Positions 1 through 11,501 of a DNA stretch of 31,785 nucleotides are shown here, piece after piece. The stretch covers positions 1 through 31,785 of the forward strand of contig CAXKVV010000255.1 of assembly GCA_964058805.1 (NCBI GenBank). The letters run 5' to 3'. The position numbers were made by a program, and so were the translations under genes. The notes under the pieces were generated by a model. It searched no databases. It saw nothing but the letters and a program-made list of their open reading frames with translations, and was not told where the DNA came from. This stretch comes from Schoenoplectus triqueter. Taxonomy: Eukaryota; Streptophyta; Magnoliopsida; Poales; Cyperaceae. Within the stretch, counting starts at the first letter, position 1, and every line of letters starts with the position of its first letter.

Positions 1-1127
1 ATGTACCTCTGATAGCTATAAGGTTCATAACAATATACAAGGACGCACATAATTTCATGAGTAAAAGTTAAAGGTGCAAAAAGACAATGATATAAGAACA
101 AACTTCATTTATTAATCGTGCAAATACATTGAGCCAATACTTGCCTCTGGACCAGAAGTACTTCAGGTCTTCGGATTAATTCGGATTTTCAAATTTCCAA
201 TTGTACGGACAAATATTTGGTGGTCCCAGCAATTTATACTCTTTATTGCAAATTGCATGACATAAATCGAGTATAAAAGTTCTGCAACTTATTATAATAT
301 TTCTATTATATAAAAAAGCATATCTATTTAAATTTGCTGGACCATCCAATAATAATTTTGTACAGCACTTGAAAGGGGCCAAAAAATACGATCCTGGCAG
401 GATTTTGTTCAATGAATCCGACCCGACAAGCTGAACCAACAGGTGTTGCTATTTGCTACTGACACACTTAACAGAGAGAAGAACAGTGGCACATGCAACA
501 CTCATGCATGCCTGGTTCTCTCTCTCTCTCTCTCCATATCTCTGAATTAATTAGAGGCCAATGTCTAACAACCGTATAACTGTTTGTAGTCAAAATTCTC
601 TCTTTTTAAATCTTCATTGAATGCGAAATCTAATATCAGTCCAGTAGACATGCCTCCGTTTGAGGGGCAATATCAATCGTAGCGCAAGATTCTTGATCTT
701 CTGGTTTTATATTGTTTGTCTGACTTTTTAAGTTGGAATAGGATAGCACAGTATATTGGGTCCTGAAAGTATTCAGAAGTTGTGAAATGTGGTGGTCTAA
801 TTACAAGAAAATTCTGAACAAATTTGTTCTTACAGTTTTGTCATTAAGTGGTTTTCATGGGGTGAGTTTTCTTTTGAGTTTGCTTTTACGTCGTTTTAGG
901 ACGAAGTCTCGCTTTGTATTTTAAATTAGCATAAGAGAATGAACTGACAAAGTTTGTTTGGCGCATAAAGAAAGGAGAAAAGAGGAAATAGAGATATTTA
1001 CATGGTTAATTCCAACACTGATGCTTCATCAACATTTTAGTTGATGCATCAAACTGGTACCAGTAGTACCAGTACAGCAACAGTTGCTTCAAATAAAGCA
1101 TTTTGCTTTCAGTAATCTAAATGCTAA
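1..1127. other. 3' flank of the ACR gene, no gene seen
   Basis: AT-rich sequence with a short CT microsatellite at about 519-532. A stem-loop with arms CATCAAC and GTTGATG sits near 1029-1048 in the presumed 3' UTR. I see no clear AATAAA on the minus strand near the stop codon. The 87-codon minus-strand reading frame at 176-439 has no recognisable protein features and is probably chance. Confidence 0.5.
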
Positions 1128-4100
1128 TTAAGAGCAAGACCTAATCAGACCCAAGTTATAGAGGAACTTCTCTGACCGAGACCGGATCATGGTCCCGAAA
1201 GAGACTCTCTCTCCCGATGGAGATTTATCTCTTTCCTCATCTATGACATGGAGGATTCTTTCTCCGATTGCACTCCTTACTGCTTCAATTGTGCGGCTTT
1301 GAACCGGGTCCCCTGATGCATCCACAACATAGAATGCATTCATTGCTTGTGACCCGATTGTACTGATCTCGGCATGAGTAACAGACAAACCATTCTCTCT
1401 GAATATTCGGGTCACATCGGATAAAAGACCAGGTCTATCCTCGCAACATAGCTCAAGCCGTAGTCCCTGAATATCACAACAAAGTAAGTCATGATCATAC
1501 ATTTACATGAGATATTTATCTAAGAGATCAGACCAATCATCCTATTTAATTACAATTATCACATTAAACTTTGCTGACAAGGACAGAGATGAAATTCTGC
1601 TTTCTCTTTGGAAAAACAAACTCATTATCTATATAAGAAAAGACAAAGCAAATTGGTTACATAGATTTTGAAGAGACACTCACATCAGTATTTCTACGCT
1701 GGATGGCAGCCTCTAAGCAAAGCATGAGCCTTTCCCTTTCTTCTTCGGAGCTTATTTGATACACATCCAAATGCCTTATGTAATATTCCTGCATTATTAC
1801 AGAACGATAAGTATATAATCATTATATAGTTGACAACTCTTCTGACAAACAAAATTATGAGTTTTCTGTACTGTCCAATGAGGAAACCCTTCACAAAAGA
1901 AAAGAAGAAAAAGAAACAGAGAGAGAATGCAAACATCCTTAAATTTCCTTAAAATGGTCTATAAGTTCACACAATCACACTTCATATTTTTTTTTCACAA
2001 TTAACATGCTAAATTTGAAAAAGATGATATAATCAATTTTATAAAATCTTATTTACTCACTAACCTGATAAGCTTCAGATCCTTCAGCTATGACTGTCCC
2101 ATGGGACACCACATATTGCATATCTGTTAAAGTGCAAATCGTGTCAAAAAGCAACTTTGGCCGGTCCCTGCAACGCAAATTCACCATTATATACCCTTTC
2201 TCCTCACAATTCTGAACTGTAATCACCGGCTTGTACTGAGATTCACTCAATCCATCCCCATCCTCTGGTTCATCATTGTAATCTCTATCAGCACACATTA
2301 TCTGGTGCAGCCTCCTCTCAATGTGAATCCCTCTAGTGCATACAGCTGTTTTTGCGCTCTTTTTATCACCATTTCCTTTCAGAACATATCGAAGGAGTTT
2401 CTTTATTCGGTCAAGCCTGTCAGGATCAGTGATTGGTTCCCCTGTCAACTCATCAGTAATGTAGACCAGAGATACCATTCGCAGATTGTGGGTCCAGACT
2501 TCAGCTCCTACCACATTACATTTTAAGTCAGATAAGACAGCAAAGACCTCTGAAAGGAGGCCAGGACGGTCTCGACCGAGTAATTCAATTGTCGTTTGCT
2601 CTGCCACCGCTTGAACACCAATTGATGCATCTGATTGATTCAACCCAAATGACCTTTGCGCTAATGACTGTGAATAGAAGAAAGTGCACTCAATTAATAG
2701 AAATGGCACTTGTTGTAAAGGAAAAGACCGCAACTCTACAACTGATGTTAATTAGTTTTTGGAAGCCCTGCGAAGAACTGGTTCCAACAGAGATAAATGA
2801 GAAGATGAAGTATTGCAATTATGAAGAATTATCAGATACTATCAGACTTCCAGTGACATGAAGAAACAGTTAATCTCAATTTCAATACTCTACCAATCAT
2901 CAAATGTTGTCTTTTGATTAATAGTTTCAGTAGAGATGCCATTACATGGAGCTAGATATTAACCAAATAATCATCCTCAAAATTAACCTCCAAGTACTAT
3001 ATATCCTCACCTGTTCAATCCTCTCAATGACTTGGCCATCTGAGAGTTTATTCCCTTCTCGATCAACGACATGAAATACTAAAGGAAACAAACAAACAAA
3101 AAACAACTATAAGTACTTAAAAAACATGTATATGGCCTCATTGGAAAGATTATAAAAAGTCGTCACAATGTAAAATTGAAAACACAAGCAATGTTTTTTA
3201 GGAAAATTTATTTCTTAATTACCATCCATGAACCATTCTCCATCAGAAGATATGTAAGCTCTTTTTATCGTGAGCTTCAGATCTGTCAGAATTTGAACCA
3301 CTTCTAGAAGGCTACCAAATTTGTTTGCACTGTCCACCTACTTACCAGGAAAAATGAGAGAAATGAAAGAAAAGAAAATTAACCACAACAATGAAAAAAA
3401 TTCAAATAATTTAAAACCAAAATTATTATAATCCCGAGAGAAACCAATAATTATATGTTGAAATTAATATATTTGTTAAACCCCCATTTGACAAGCATAG
3501 TAAAGTTAAAACAGAATAAAAGTTAAATTATTTTCAAACAGTGGTGTTTGATAGTAGTGAAGTAGATGAAGTGGTTTGTGCAAAAAATACGAAAAAAAAA
3601 TTGATGCTTTAACTTTAACCAAGTGACTCTGCCTTCTCTGTACTTTATTCTTCATTTATTTACCTAAATAACAAGTACTTTAGTAGTACAGTGGGCAAGT
3701 AATTTTCTTTTTGTTATATGTAATTTATGAGTAAGTATTTTATACTATTGCATCATTTTCTTGGGTCAAGTTGATGAAAACATCTAGAGCCATGAAAGAA
3801 AACATACTACATGTTATGGTACTGTGAATAAAAAACAGAGCCCCTGGCTACAATAAATTGCAATTGCTAATTGCCAAGTTGTATCTTACCTTAACCAAGG
3901 TGGCCTCCATGTCTGAATTGTTATCCACTGTAACTCTGATACACACAAAACGAATAAAAGGCTAATCGAACAAATATTAATTACTTCTGTATTACTAAGA
4001 GAACAAAACTGAAGCCAAATGTAGCTTATGCTATTGACAATTGCATTGTACCAATTACCAAAGCTGGTATACAGTGTGAATGTCATATCTCGTTGTTGCA

Positions 4101-4553
4101 TTTATTGCATTTTATCCCATTTTTGGTTGTGCAGACTTCCTAACAAATTCAATATGAAGTGAAAAAAACTCTCTATAAAGATCTTCTTCTTAAAAAAAAT
4201 AAAAAAAAAACTTTATCTGGAAATGAAGAGTCATAAGACAGCATAGAATAGGATTGCTGGAGAAAGATGATAAAATTAGACTAATTTTGACCCCTATTCC
4301 ATTTTGAAATCCCAAGATATCAGCTCAAATGTTATTCTTTATGAACACCATGACCAAAAAAGAATGAAAGAAAACTACAAATTAATATTATTACTTTGTA
4401 CGGTGTTAATACTATTAAGCTCTTGTTCCAAGCAGTGGCGGCGCAAAGGAGAAAAAGGGAAAAGTTTGGAAGTTACCTTGGTGGGTTCATTCTAATAACA
4501 AGCTTCTCAAACTCATCTTCTACTCCAGTACTAACAGACCCACAACCCATCAT
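1128..4553 (-). CDS. ACR-type protein with four ACT domains (ACR4/ACR5-like), 7 coding exons, complete
   Basis: Coding exons in transcript order: 4553-4477, 3935-3890, 3337-3223, 3078-3011, 2667-2065, 1788-1684, 1466-1128. All six introns are GT-AG, and the 1353-bp join is in frame (450 residues plus TAA), the usual ACR length. ACT1 spans about residues 34-105 ([15 protein letters not shown], then WFMDVFHV across the exon 3/4 junction), ACT2 about 127-200 ([11 protein letters not shown]), ACT3 about 260-330 ([11 protein letters not shown]), ACT4 about 339-415 ([15 protein letters not shown]). The tail ends in NLGLIRSCS. An acidic linker near 230-245 separates ACT2 and ACT3. ACR proteins lack the enzymatic domain of bacterial GlnD and are thought to be amino-acid sensors; the ligand here is unknown. 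The start is an ATGATG pair after a CT-rich leader, and I used the first ATG. Family is certain; the ACR4/5 subgroup is a judgement from memory. Confidence 0.95.
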
Positions 4554-4560
4554 GTTTTTG

Positions 4561-4584
4561 AGAGAAGAGAGAGAGAGAGAGAGA
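4561..4584 (-). repeat. CT/GA microsatellite in the ACR 5' leader
   Basis: A GA run on the plus strand (CT on the transcript) lies just upstream of the ACR start codon. CT-rich leaders are common in plant genes and can bind GAGA-type BPC factors. That role is inferred here. Confidence 0.8.
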
Positions 4585-4656
4585 TGGAGATTGGATGGCA
4601 ACCTTTTCAAAAAAGGGGGAGTACTTCGTTGGTTATTTCTTTCTGCCTCCATGTCC

Positions 4657-4663
4657 TTATATA
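4657..4663 (-). promoter_or_regulatory. TATA box of the ACR gene
   Basis: The minus strand reads TATATAA followed by GG, about 100 bp upstream of the ACR start codon. This predicts a transcription start near 4625-4632 and a leader of about 75 nt. No competing TATA motif is closer to the gene. Confidence 0.5.
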
Positions 4664-4669
4664 TTGTGG

Positions 4670-5243
4670 GAGTTGGATGGTGATGCCTTTGTTTTCCAAA
4701 GGTTGGAAAATTTAAATAATTGATATGCTACATGTTGTGTAATTTGTATAATGTTTGGCTACACAGCTGTAAAATAAAATGCAACATGTGTGAACTGGCG
4801 TGGCAATTGCAACAGCGCCTGTATACACAACATGGGGAAGGACAAGGCCGCTGTACCACTGTTGCCGAGTGATGACAAACATGGAGCCTGGTCCCGCTGG
4901 TCGGTGACACTATCATCTTGTACTGATCAGCATCCTTTAAGAATTATGCATTTAATAGTAAATTGCAATGAAGGTTTGTTCCCACAGTCAAATACCAGCC
5001 AGAGTTATGGCTCGCATGACTTGTTAGGTAGTTTGTAGAACTACATGCAAAAGCATTTTACTGTGGACTTTGTAAGATTCTGTGAGTATGAAAACAAATA
5101 AAAAATAATTAAAAATAATCTGTCGATATGTTTTAGAATTGTAATAAAGTTATGTTTGATTTTAAAATGTAATGCTCTGCTTATTTTCAAATAATAACTG
5201 TATCACAACTAATTTTCAGCTAATTTGGTGGCTTGTCGTATGG
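4670..5243. other. Intergenic, upstream of the ACR gene
   Basis: Moderate GC near 4790-4930, then AT-rich. A plus-strand frame at 4790-5038 shows no domain or splice context and is not called. Nothing else was recognised. Confidence 0.4.
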
Positions 5244-5510
5244 CACTACGAGAGAGAGAGTTTTGACAAAGTTTAACAATTATTCTTGAATTGTTATTTA
5301 AGAAAGTGTTAGGAAAACTTCTAAATAATCGTTGTCAAAAGCACATGTGCTTGGGGGAAAAAATTCTTTAAAGAGACCTTTTACAACGGTTTTGGGTAAA
5401 GAATCGTTATTAAAGAGATATTTAATAACAATTTTGGACTACAAATCATTGTTCAATAGTCTTTTAATAACGGTTCTTTGTCCAAAACAGTTGCTAAAAG
5501 CCATTTTTTA
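5244..5510 (+). mobile_element. Decayed CACTA (CMC) transposon terminus
   Basis: The segment starts with CACTACGAGAG, matching the angiosperm CACTA terminal consensus CACTACAAGAAA with changes. It then carries alternating subterminal repeats of the type AACGGTTTTGG and AACAATTTTGG, with inverted partners such as CCAAAACAGTTGCTAAAAG, typical of CACTA subterminal regions. No matching GTAGTG end was found nearby, so it is a truncated or diverged end. The plus-strand frame at 5332-5526 is only a by-product of the repeats. Confidence 0.65.
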
Positions 5511-5763
5511 TTTTAATTTTTTTTAACTTTAACTAAGAAAAATAGTACATAATATGAAATGAAGACATATTGATATATAAGAATAAATATTATGACATAT
5601 TATTCATTCAATAATTAATACGAAAAAAATATAATTATGCATCCAATGAAAAATATATATTTACTCAATAATATATCTTGCTCATGAAATATATGAAAAA
5701 TCTATACAATTTCTAAGAAAAATCCAAAAAACTAAAAAAATCTTGAATAAAATTTCTTCAATT

Positions 5764-6036
5764 TTATCTTCTTTCATCAGATCTCCTTCCATCATAGTGT
5801 GCAGCCAATGGAGCTGATAAGCCGCTTCTCCTTTTCCCAACCTTTCTTCCTAATGGCTCCTCCATTTTATCAAATTCTACCTCTTCTCCAAGTTCAAAAA
5901 ACCCTTTTGGAATTTGAAAATATTCACCACTGCATCCTTCAGAGACTTCTGTATGTAATACACGTTCACTGTCATGAACCTTAGATCTCTTGCTGCTCTC
6001 TTCAAAGCTCACTTTTTTCTTCCTCCTCCTTCTCAT
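5764..6036 (-). other. Unrecognised 90-codon open reading frame
   Basis: The frame starts MRRRRKKKVSFEESSKRSK and is highly charged, with a basic N-terminus that would fit a nuclear targeting signal and a mixed centre (YFQIPKGFFELGE). It has a better amino-acid mix than the AT-rich shadow frames nearby, but no family is recognised and no splice partners or promoter are evident. It lies about 250 bp past a CACTA end, so it could be a gene piece captured by a transposon, or chance. Confidence 0.25.
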
Positions 6037-6788
6037 ATATCATTGAATCAGCACTCTAAAAAAGAAGGGGCGGAGAAGAGAGATGAGAAGGGCGGAGAGC
6101 TGGATTCTGGTCGGTTATGTTTAAGCGACTCGGTTAAACCAGAACCATGAATGGACTCGTTAGATTTGTCTGATATAGATGGTAAGGGTATTTTCGTCAG
6201 TTCATAAAATTATTGTATTTTAATGTATAAATTGAAGATTTATACAGTATATGTGACGAAAGATTAATTATATTTATTTTAGAGTAAAATCAGAGGGAGT
6301 TTAAATTTTAGGATGATATTTTGTTAATTTTAAAATTTTATAATGATATGACACTAATTTCCCCCGAAATATTGATAGACAAATTTACAAGATCCACTCA
6401 ACAGTATCATATATGTATGTGATCTCTTCCAACTAATTCCATCACTATAAGTTCAACATGAAGTTTAATCATGGTATAAATTAAGGTATATAATATAGTA
6501 CATTATCCTAAGGAAAAATCAATGTTTACGATGAAATTTAATAGACTTGCGTATAAAAACAGTATGCTACAGTAGTATTGCGTAAAGAAACAATTTGAAA
6601 TAGGGACCGCGTGGTACAATAACACAGTAGGTATTGTAAATTGTAACTTCAGGATACTACATCGTCAACTGTAGAAATCATTATATTATACATAGGGTGC
6701 CTCAGAAATCATACTCACAGATACAATTTTTTTTATGGCATATTCGATACTTTTAATTGCATTTCCATATATATATATATATATTTAT
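6037..6788. other. AT-rich spacer
   Basis: A GC-richer stretch at about 6060-6200 follows the 90-codon frame; the rest is AT-rich. A (TA)n microsatellite at about 6769-6782 borders the palindromic element that follows. No gene is supported. Confidence 0.4.
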
Positions 6789-7165
6789 AGTAAAATTAGT
6801 ATATTCTCAGAAAAAATATATCTAATCATTTCCGAATTTTGATTTATGTGTCTCATTTAATTCTTTATATCAAGTCTTATGGGATATATAAATTTTCTAT
6901 TTTTATAATTTCTTATGTACCTGTTTTGGATTTTTTTAAAGTGACTTATTTTCATATGCAAAAATTAATTATTTTATTATTATTTTAATTTCATCTTAAA
7001 AATATAAGATAAATACTTTGAAATTAAAAAAAAAAGTAAAATAATATACCCTATAATATTCTGATATAAAAAAATTATTGAGAGAGATTAAAATTTAAAG
7101 TTGATTAGATATATTTTTTGAATAAGAAGAGACTCGGTGCCTTGAGGAGCACCCTAATTTTACTC
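6789..7165. mobile_element. Palindromic MITE next to a (TA)n tract
   Basis: The ends are AGTAAAATTAG at 6789-6799 and its exact inverse CTAATTTTACT at 7154-7164. Inside, the arms pair again over AAAAAATATATCTAATCA and for about 100 further bases with mismatches. The right end carries a small hairpin (GGTGC ... GCACC) that the left end has lost, so the left arm is shorter. A TA microsatellite lies on the left and ATATA on the right. No coding capacity. Confidence 0.65.
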
Positions 7166-7300
7166 ATATATTTATTTATATTTTCATAATTAAGGTTGCA
7201 TTTTTCATGATTCACCCAATTCGATAGGTATTGAAAATTGATTAATATGAACTTCTGTATACTTTCATATGGTTTGACAACTTGTAATTATATATATAAA

Positions 7301-7630
7301 GGGTGGAGATCACTTGACAATGGATAATTTTGACAATCTTGATAATGAATTTTCAAATATGTACTAAAAAATAGAAAAAAAAAACTTATGGGTATGTTTT
7401 TCTACTTGTAGATTGATGGTGATTCAAATTTCATATAATTTCGTTATCATTTGATATTTCATTAAGGACCAATAAAATTTTATATAATTTATAACAGTTA
7501 TATTTTGACAGTTTTTGATAAAGTATCAAACGATAATAAAATTGTATAAAATTTTAATCACCATCAATCTATAAATAGAAGAACATATTTAGAAAAAGAA
7601 TATTTTTAAATTTTAAAACAAATTATAAAT
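7301..7630. mobile_element. MITE family A, copy 1 (right end lost)
   Basis: Begins GGGTGGAGATCACTTGACAA next to a short (TA)n run. The body is a large imperfect inverted repeat: TAGATTGATGGTGATTC at about 7409 pairs with ATCACCATCAATCTATAA at about 7558. The terminal TTGTCAAGTGATCC is missing on the right, so the copy is truncated. The same family recurs at 13112, 13933, 21601 and 21785. Confidence 0.65.
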
Positions 7631-7756
7631 GATCCACTCTGTTCAGTTAACTACATACCACATAATTTCGATGCCTTTGATGGTCTCTCTATAGTTAATT
7701 ACAATTTACCAAATAATATTGATGACTTTGATGGTCTTTCTATATTTAATTATAGT

Positions 7757-8217
7757 CGGAGATGAGAATCGGACGGGTCGGACCGTCCTGCCCGACGGGT
7801 TAGTTTGATTAGAAAATATCGTCGGATTTTCAAGTTATCTAATGCACTTTTTTTGATCTTATGGTAATTGGATGGGATAAGGTGGGTTTCATTTAGTTTT
7901 ACTTTTTATAACTTCGGACTGGATTGGAGTCTGGACTGGTCAAGCAGTTTTTTTTTTTCAATATAGAAGTTATAAAGATAGGGTTGATTAAGTTAGGTTC
8001 GAGTCTAATCAGGTCGGGATAGTTTGGTTAAGGAAGTTTGCCAAGTCATAGATCAGATTGGATTAGATAGGGTTTCATATTTTTTTTAGTGTCGGCATTT
8101 CTTGGTTAGATCGGATTCAATTTAGGTTTATTTTCCTTAAAAAAATAAATTGGATGAGATTTAAATTCAAATGGGTCGAACGGATTTATCAAGCCTGATC
8201 AAATTTTGCTAGCTCTC
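7757..8217. mobile_element. hAT-type MITE with GGGTCGG-rich ends
   Basis: A 461-bp element flanked by perfect 8-bp direct repeats ATTATAGT at 7749-7756 and 8218-8225, the hAT target-duplication length. The left end is GATGAGAATCGGACGGGTCG; the right end inverts to GAGAGCTAGCAAAATTTG. Internal GGTCGGGT-like motifs recur. No transposase is encoded, so it is non-autonomous. Confidence 0.7.
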
Positions 8218-8225
8218 ATTATAGT

Positions 8226-8778
8226 TCTTCTTAATCAGGCTATTTTTTGTTGATGTTTTATTACGCAATTACCAATCACAAGACAATTATATTTGAGTGT
8301 ATTTTAAGAGGCCAAACTATTTCAGCCATTGTTCATTTAAACCTCCCTCCTTAAAGCTTAAGAATTATACAAGCTTTTTACTGTAACTAAATCATATCAG
8401 AACATTCCCTCTGCTAATTGTAAATAGACAGATCAAATCTTAAGTAAACAAATAAACTTTTAATAGAACTCTCCAATCATATCTTGTATAATTAAAATCG
8501 CCGTGATTTTTCATGTGTTTTTTTTCAATTTAATGTATATTTTCTTTATATTTATTTTATTTATTCTTCTGCTATTTGTTCTCTACTTCTTCACGTGTAT
8601 CCCAACTTGTTTAAGTTTGGAATTATATCCATTAACCAGACAGTGGATACTCATACAATGCATTCGGCTCCAATAATTACCCCGCAAATGGCAAATGCAA
8701 TGCATGCACTTTATACGATGCAATTACATATTGCAACCGATATTTTGTACTGTTCTCTGCATCATATTTTTTAAATGG
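8226..8778. other. AT-rich spacer, nothing recognised
   Basis: No coding frame, repeat or regulatory signal could be supported. A slightly more GC-rich stretch at 8640-8760 includes a GCAAATG/GCAATGCATGCA run but has no recognisable function. Confidence 0.4.
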
Positions 8779-9093
8779 GGACCTCAATTATGTCTGCACT
8801 TTTTTTAATTTTTAATAATTCAAAATTTAAAATTAAAATATCCAAATAAAATTATTAAATTTGATCTATATATATTTCTTCTTACACATAAGTAATTATA
8901 TTAGTACATTTTGTACAAACTCTTGATATCACATAAAATAATACTCAAACATCATAATTTTTAATCTATATATAAATAATATAATATATATCAAATCTAA
9001 TGATTTCATTTTGATATTTGAGTTTTAAATTTTGTGTTATTAAAAATTAAAAAAAAATGGAGACATGATTGAGATACAAAAAAAATTGAGGCA
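8779..9093. mobile_element. Palindromic MITE, about 315 bp
   Basis: The left arm from 8781 (CCTCAATTATGTCTGCA, then TTTTTTTAATTTTTAATAA) pairs over about 90 bp with the right arm ending AATTGAGGC at 9092. The arms differ at roughly one base in six. A central unpaired region of about 90 bp separates them. It has no coding capacity. The superfamily is not determinable by eye. Confidence 0.6.
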
Positions 9094-9324
9094 TTCGAAC
9101 CTGCATTTTTAAAATTTTTATCAATTGAATTTCTTTAACATTGTAAATATACACAAACAATTTTAAACCAGCATAGTAAGGCATAGATTTTACGAGCTTT
9201 CCAATGAATTAGGTGAATAATTTTTCTTTTAATTAAGGATGCCAGAGATTTTTTTTAATGGAATTCTGTGGAGTGAACTCAAAACCCACAAATTGCATAT
9301 ATTTTGGAATCGTCTAGCACCAAC

Positions 9325-9793
9325 TAGGGTGTCTGTGGGTCGGATCAGGTCGGGTTGGGTTTGGATCTGATTTGGATCGGTCATCATTATTTTATTATTT
9401 TTCTTGATCTGATTCGAATATGATCCGATTACATTCGAGTCAAAAAAATTTGATTCATATTTGATCCGATCGGGTTACGAGTCAACCCGACCTGACACAT
9501 ATAAAATAATTAAATATTTATTAATTATTTTTATATTATTTAAGTAATAAAATATTACTTAATTTATAATTAATATTAATTAGTATATAATTAATATATA
9601 TTTAGATTTAATTAGTACTAAATCATAAAATTATTTTAAAAAATATAATTAATTGAGTCTGGTTAGATTGATCCGAACCCGATATAATTCGGATAAAAAA
9701 AATTAAATTTATATCCGATTAATTTATTTTTCAATCATATCAAATTAAAGACAGATTCTGATGTAATCAAGTTAACCGATGAGTACAGCCCTA
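9325..9793. mobile_element. hAT-type MITE, older relative of the 16727 copy
   Basis: Starts TAGGGTGTCTGTGGGTCGG and ends GTACAGCCCTA. The AT-rich core (TTAAATATTTATTAATTA and following) matches the 16727-17180 element closely. Many CG steps have become TG or CA, which suggests old methylation-driven decay. No 8-bp duplication is preserved at the ends. Confidence 0.7.
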
Positions 9794-9851
9794 GACTCTA
9801 GAGAGTGACAAAACCACAGGCCTAGACTCTACAGAGTGACAAAACCACAGC
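9790..9851. repeat. 31-bp tandem duplication at the hAT-element end
   Basis: Two adjacent 31-bp units, 9790-9820 and 9821-9851, begin CCTAGACTCTA and end CAAAACCACAG. They differ at two positions. The first unit contains the last four bases of the neighbouring element. Confidence 0.9.
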
Positions 9852-11020
9852 TGAAAGAGATAACTGTCAGACGTGTCACTTAGGGAGAAGAATATTGTAA
9901 CCTTGTTGCATCGCCCCCACCTGTCACCTGCGAGAGCTTTGTGGGCACCTCTGTCAGAGACTCAAACAGTTTGGGACCACTAGACTAATGCCTAGCTTAT
10001 GAGATATCATTGGCTATTTAATTTTTATATAAAATAATTCGCTACTTAATTTTAAATATTCATGAAAATTCTGATGTAAAATTTGAATTTATAATATCTA
10101 AAAACATTATTTTTCTACTTGATAAAAAGTTCAGAAATTTTTTATAAGTTTTATTTCAATAATAATATATTTAATATTTGCGGCTGTACCTGTACGTCAA
10201 TCACGTTAGAAATAGATAATTAATGTTAATTTAATATCATACTATTTTCTATTTAGTGGCACTGAATATGTTGAAAGCGATATGTGCGATATGTAAATCG
10301 AAAAAATAGCATGCGTTATGGACGGAAATATTCTCTATGTAGACATAGGAGCACTGATGATAGATAATATCATAATATATAGACTCCATAGGAACACATA
10401 AAAATAGTACTATCTGATGAATGCAATAAAATTAAAGATGCACAGATTCCTTAAGGAATCTGCAATAATTTATAACGTTATTTAATCCATCTCGCCAAAA
10501 TAACCTCATGTACCCTTATGTTTTGAAAACTGCATGAGGTTTCGTTTTTTCAACAAAAATTAGTACCCTTAATCACAATAGGAAGCTAAATTTATTTTTC
10601 TTTGAATTTTTCATTTAGGGTCTGTTCATTTGTACAGAAAAAAATTAGAAAACTATTTTCATTGGAAAATAAAAATATGAAGAAAAAGTAAAAAAATTTT
10701 TGTGTGTTCATTTGTACAGAAAAAAAGTACAATTTTCTTTCCATTTGTTTAGTTGACAGGAAAAAAAAACTGAAGAGAAAATCTCTATTTTTTTAACTGG
10801 GTTTTGCTTTAGCCGTTATTCCCTCAGAAGAATGAATGATAAGAACAAGTTATCCCAGGGTTTTGCTTTTTAACTCACCAGCAGGAAGATTCATTATGAA
10901 ACTCTGGTTTTATATACTCAGCTAATACGTACTAACAGTGACAATAAATGATGACACCCAGTACATGTGTGGCACCTTACTGACTCCAATGCTTGACAAG
11001 TAAGAAATTCTAATTCCTTT
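9852..11020. other. Intergenic, no gene recognised
   Basis: A GC-richer patch lies at 9860-9990. A perfect 20-bp palindrome (CAGATTCCTT and its inverse) is at 10443-10462. Near 10619-10760 the motif TGTTCATTTGTACAGAAAAA occurs twice, about 80 bp apart, in a TAGGGTCTGTTCATTTG context that resembles a DNA-transposon end. No protein-coding evidence. Confidence 0.4.
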
Positions 11021-11023
11021 TGA

Positions 11024-11485
11024 GCTAGCTGCTCATATGTCATATTAGCAGAGGTCCCGCCAAAGCCTGTAGAGAAAAATCCCCCGACGCCACACTATCC
11101 TGAGCGGTGGGAACGTTGCTTCCGGTGTGTTCGAAAAGGCTATGTAGTGGCCGAGTGCAAATTCCCTAGGAGGTGCTTACAGTGTTCTAAAGATGGACAC
11201 GCGACACACAATTGCCATGCAATTAGAAAGTTAGTTTCTAAGGCTGCACCGTTCACCCCAACGTCATTAAAGTTCAAGCAACAAACAACTAGAGCCAATA
11301 AACGTTCTGAGGTTGGCTTTGAAGAGTTATTGGTCGGTTCATACCCGCATGACTCCCCATCTATGCTAGACAAAAGACCGGCGGTTATAACATGCTACTA
11401 TAATAGAGATGAGAAATATGTGGCACAGGCTGACAAACTAGCACGGGGCATTGTGCTTAACCTAGCTGCCGACTTTGCAGGCTGA
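11024..11485 (+). pseudogene. Retroelement gag-like fragment with two CCHC zinc knuckles
   Basis: The open frame runs from about 11024 to a TGA at 11483-11485. It encodes a proline-rich lead-in, then CFRCVRKGYVVAEC and CLQCSKDGHATHNC. The second knuckle fits C-X2-C-X4-H-X4-C; the first has Y where the zinc-binding His should be. The following region (VAQADKLARGIVLNLAADFAG) resembles the part after the knuckles in plant retroelement gag/DUF4283 proteins. There is no reverse transcriptase, and the frame ends at a 22-bp direct repeat. It is a fragment, not a functional gene. Confidence 0.6.
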
Positions 11486-11501
11486 CAAACTAGCACGGGG
11501 G
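11427..11501. repeat. 22-bp direct repeat in the gag fragment
   Basis: CAGGCTGACAAACTAGCACG followed by GG occurs at about 11427 and again at about 11479, 52 bp apart. The second copy lies at the point where the gag-like frame ends. A small tandem duplication is the simplest explanation. Confidence 0.85.

Noticed and set aside
176..439. 87-codon minus-strand frame
   Set aside because: No recognisable family, composition typical of AT-rich chance frames, and no promoter or splice signals.
1029..1048. Stem-loop CATCAAC / GTTGATG in the ACR 3' flank, considered as a terminator
   Set aside because: Plant Pol II genes do not use hairpin terminators; the stem is only 7 bp.
2305..2861. Two plus-strand reading frames opposite the ACR gene
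   Set aside because: They lie across the long ACR exon 5 and its flank on the opposite strand. They have no domain content and are shadows.
3480..3760. Possible MITE in ACR intron 2 (CCCCCATTTGACAAGCATAG start)
   Set aside because: Only a weak AAAGTTAAA / TTTAACTTT pairing; no clear ends or target duplication.
10443..10462. Perfect 20-bp palindrome CAGATTCCTTAAGGAATCTG
   Set aside because: Isolated, with no repeat family, promoter or paired site nearby to give it a role.
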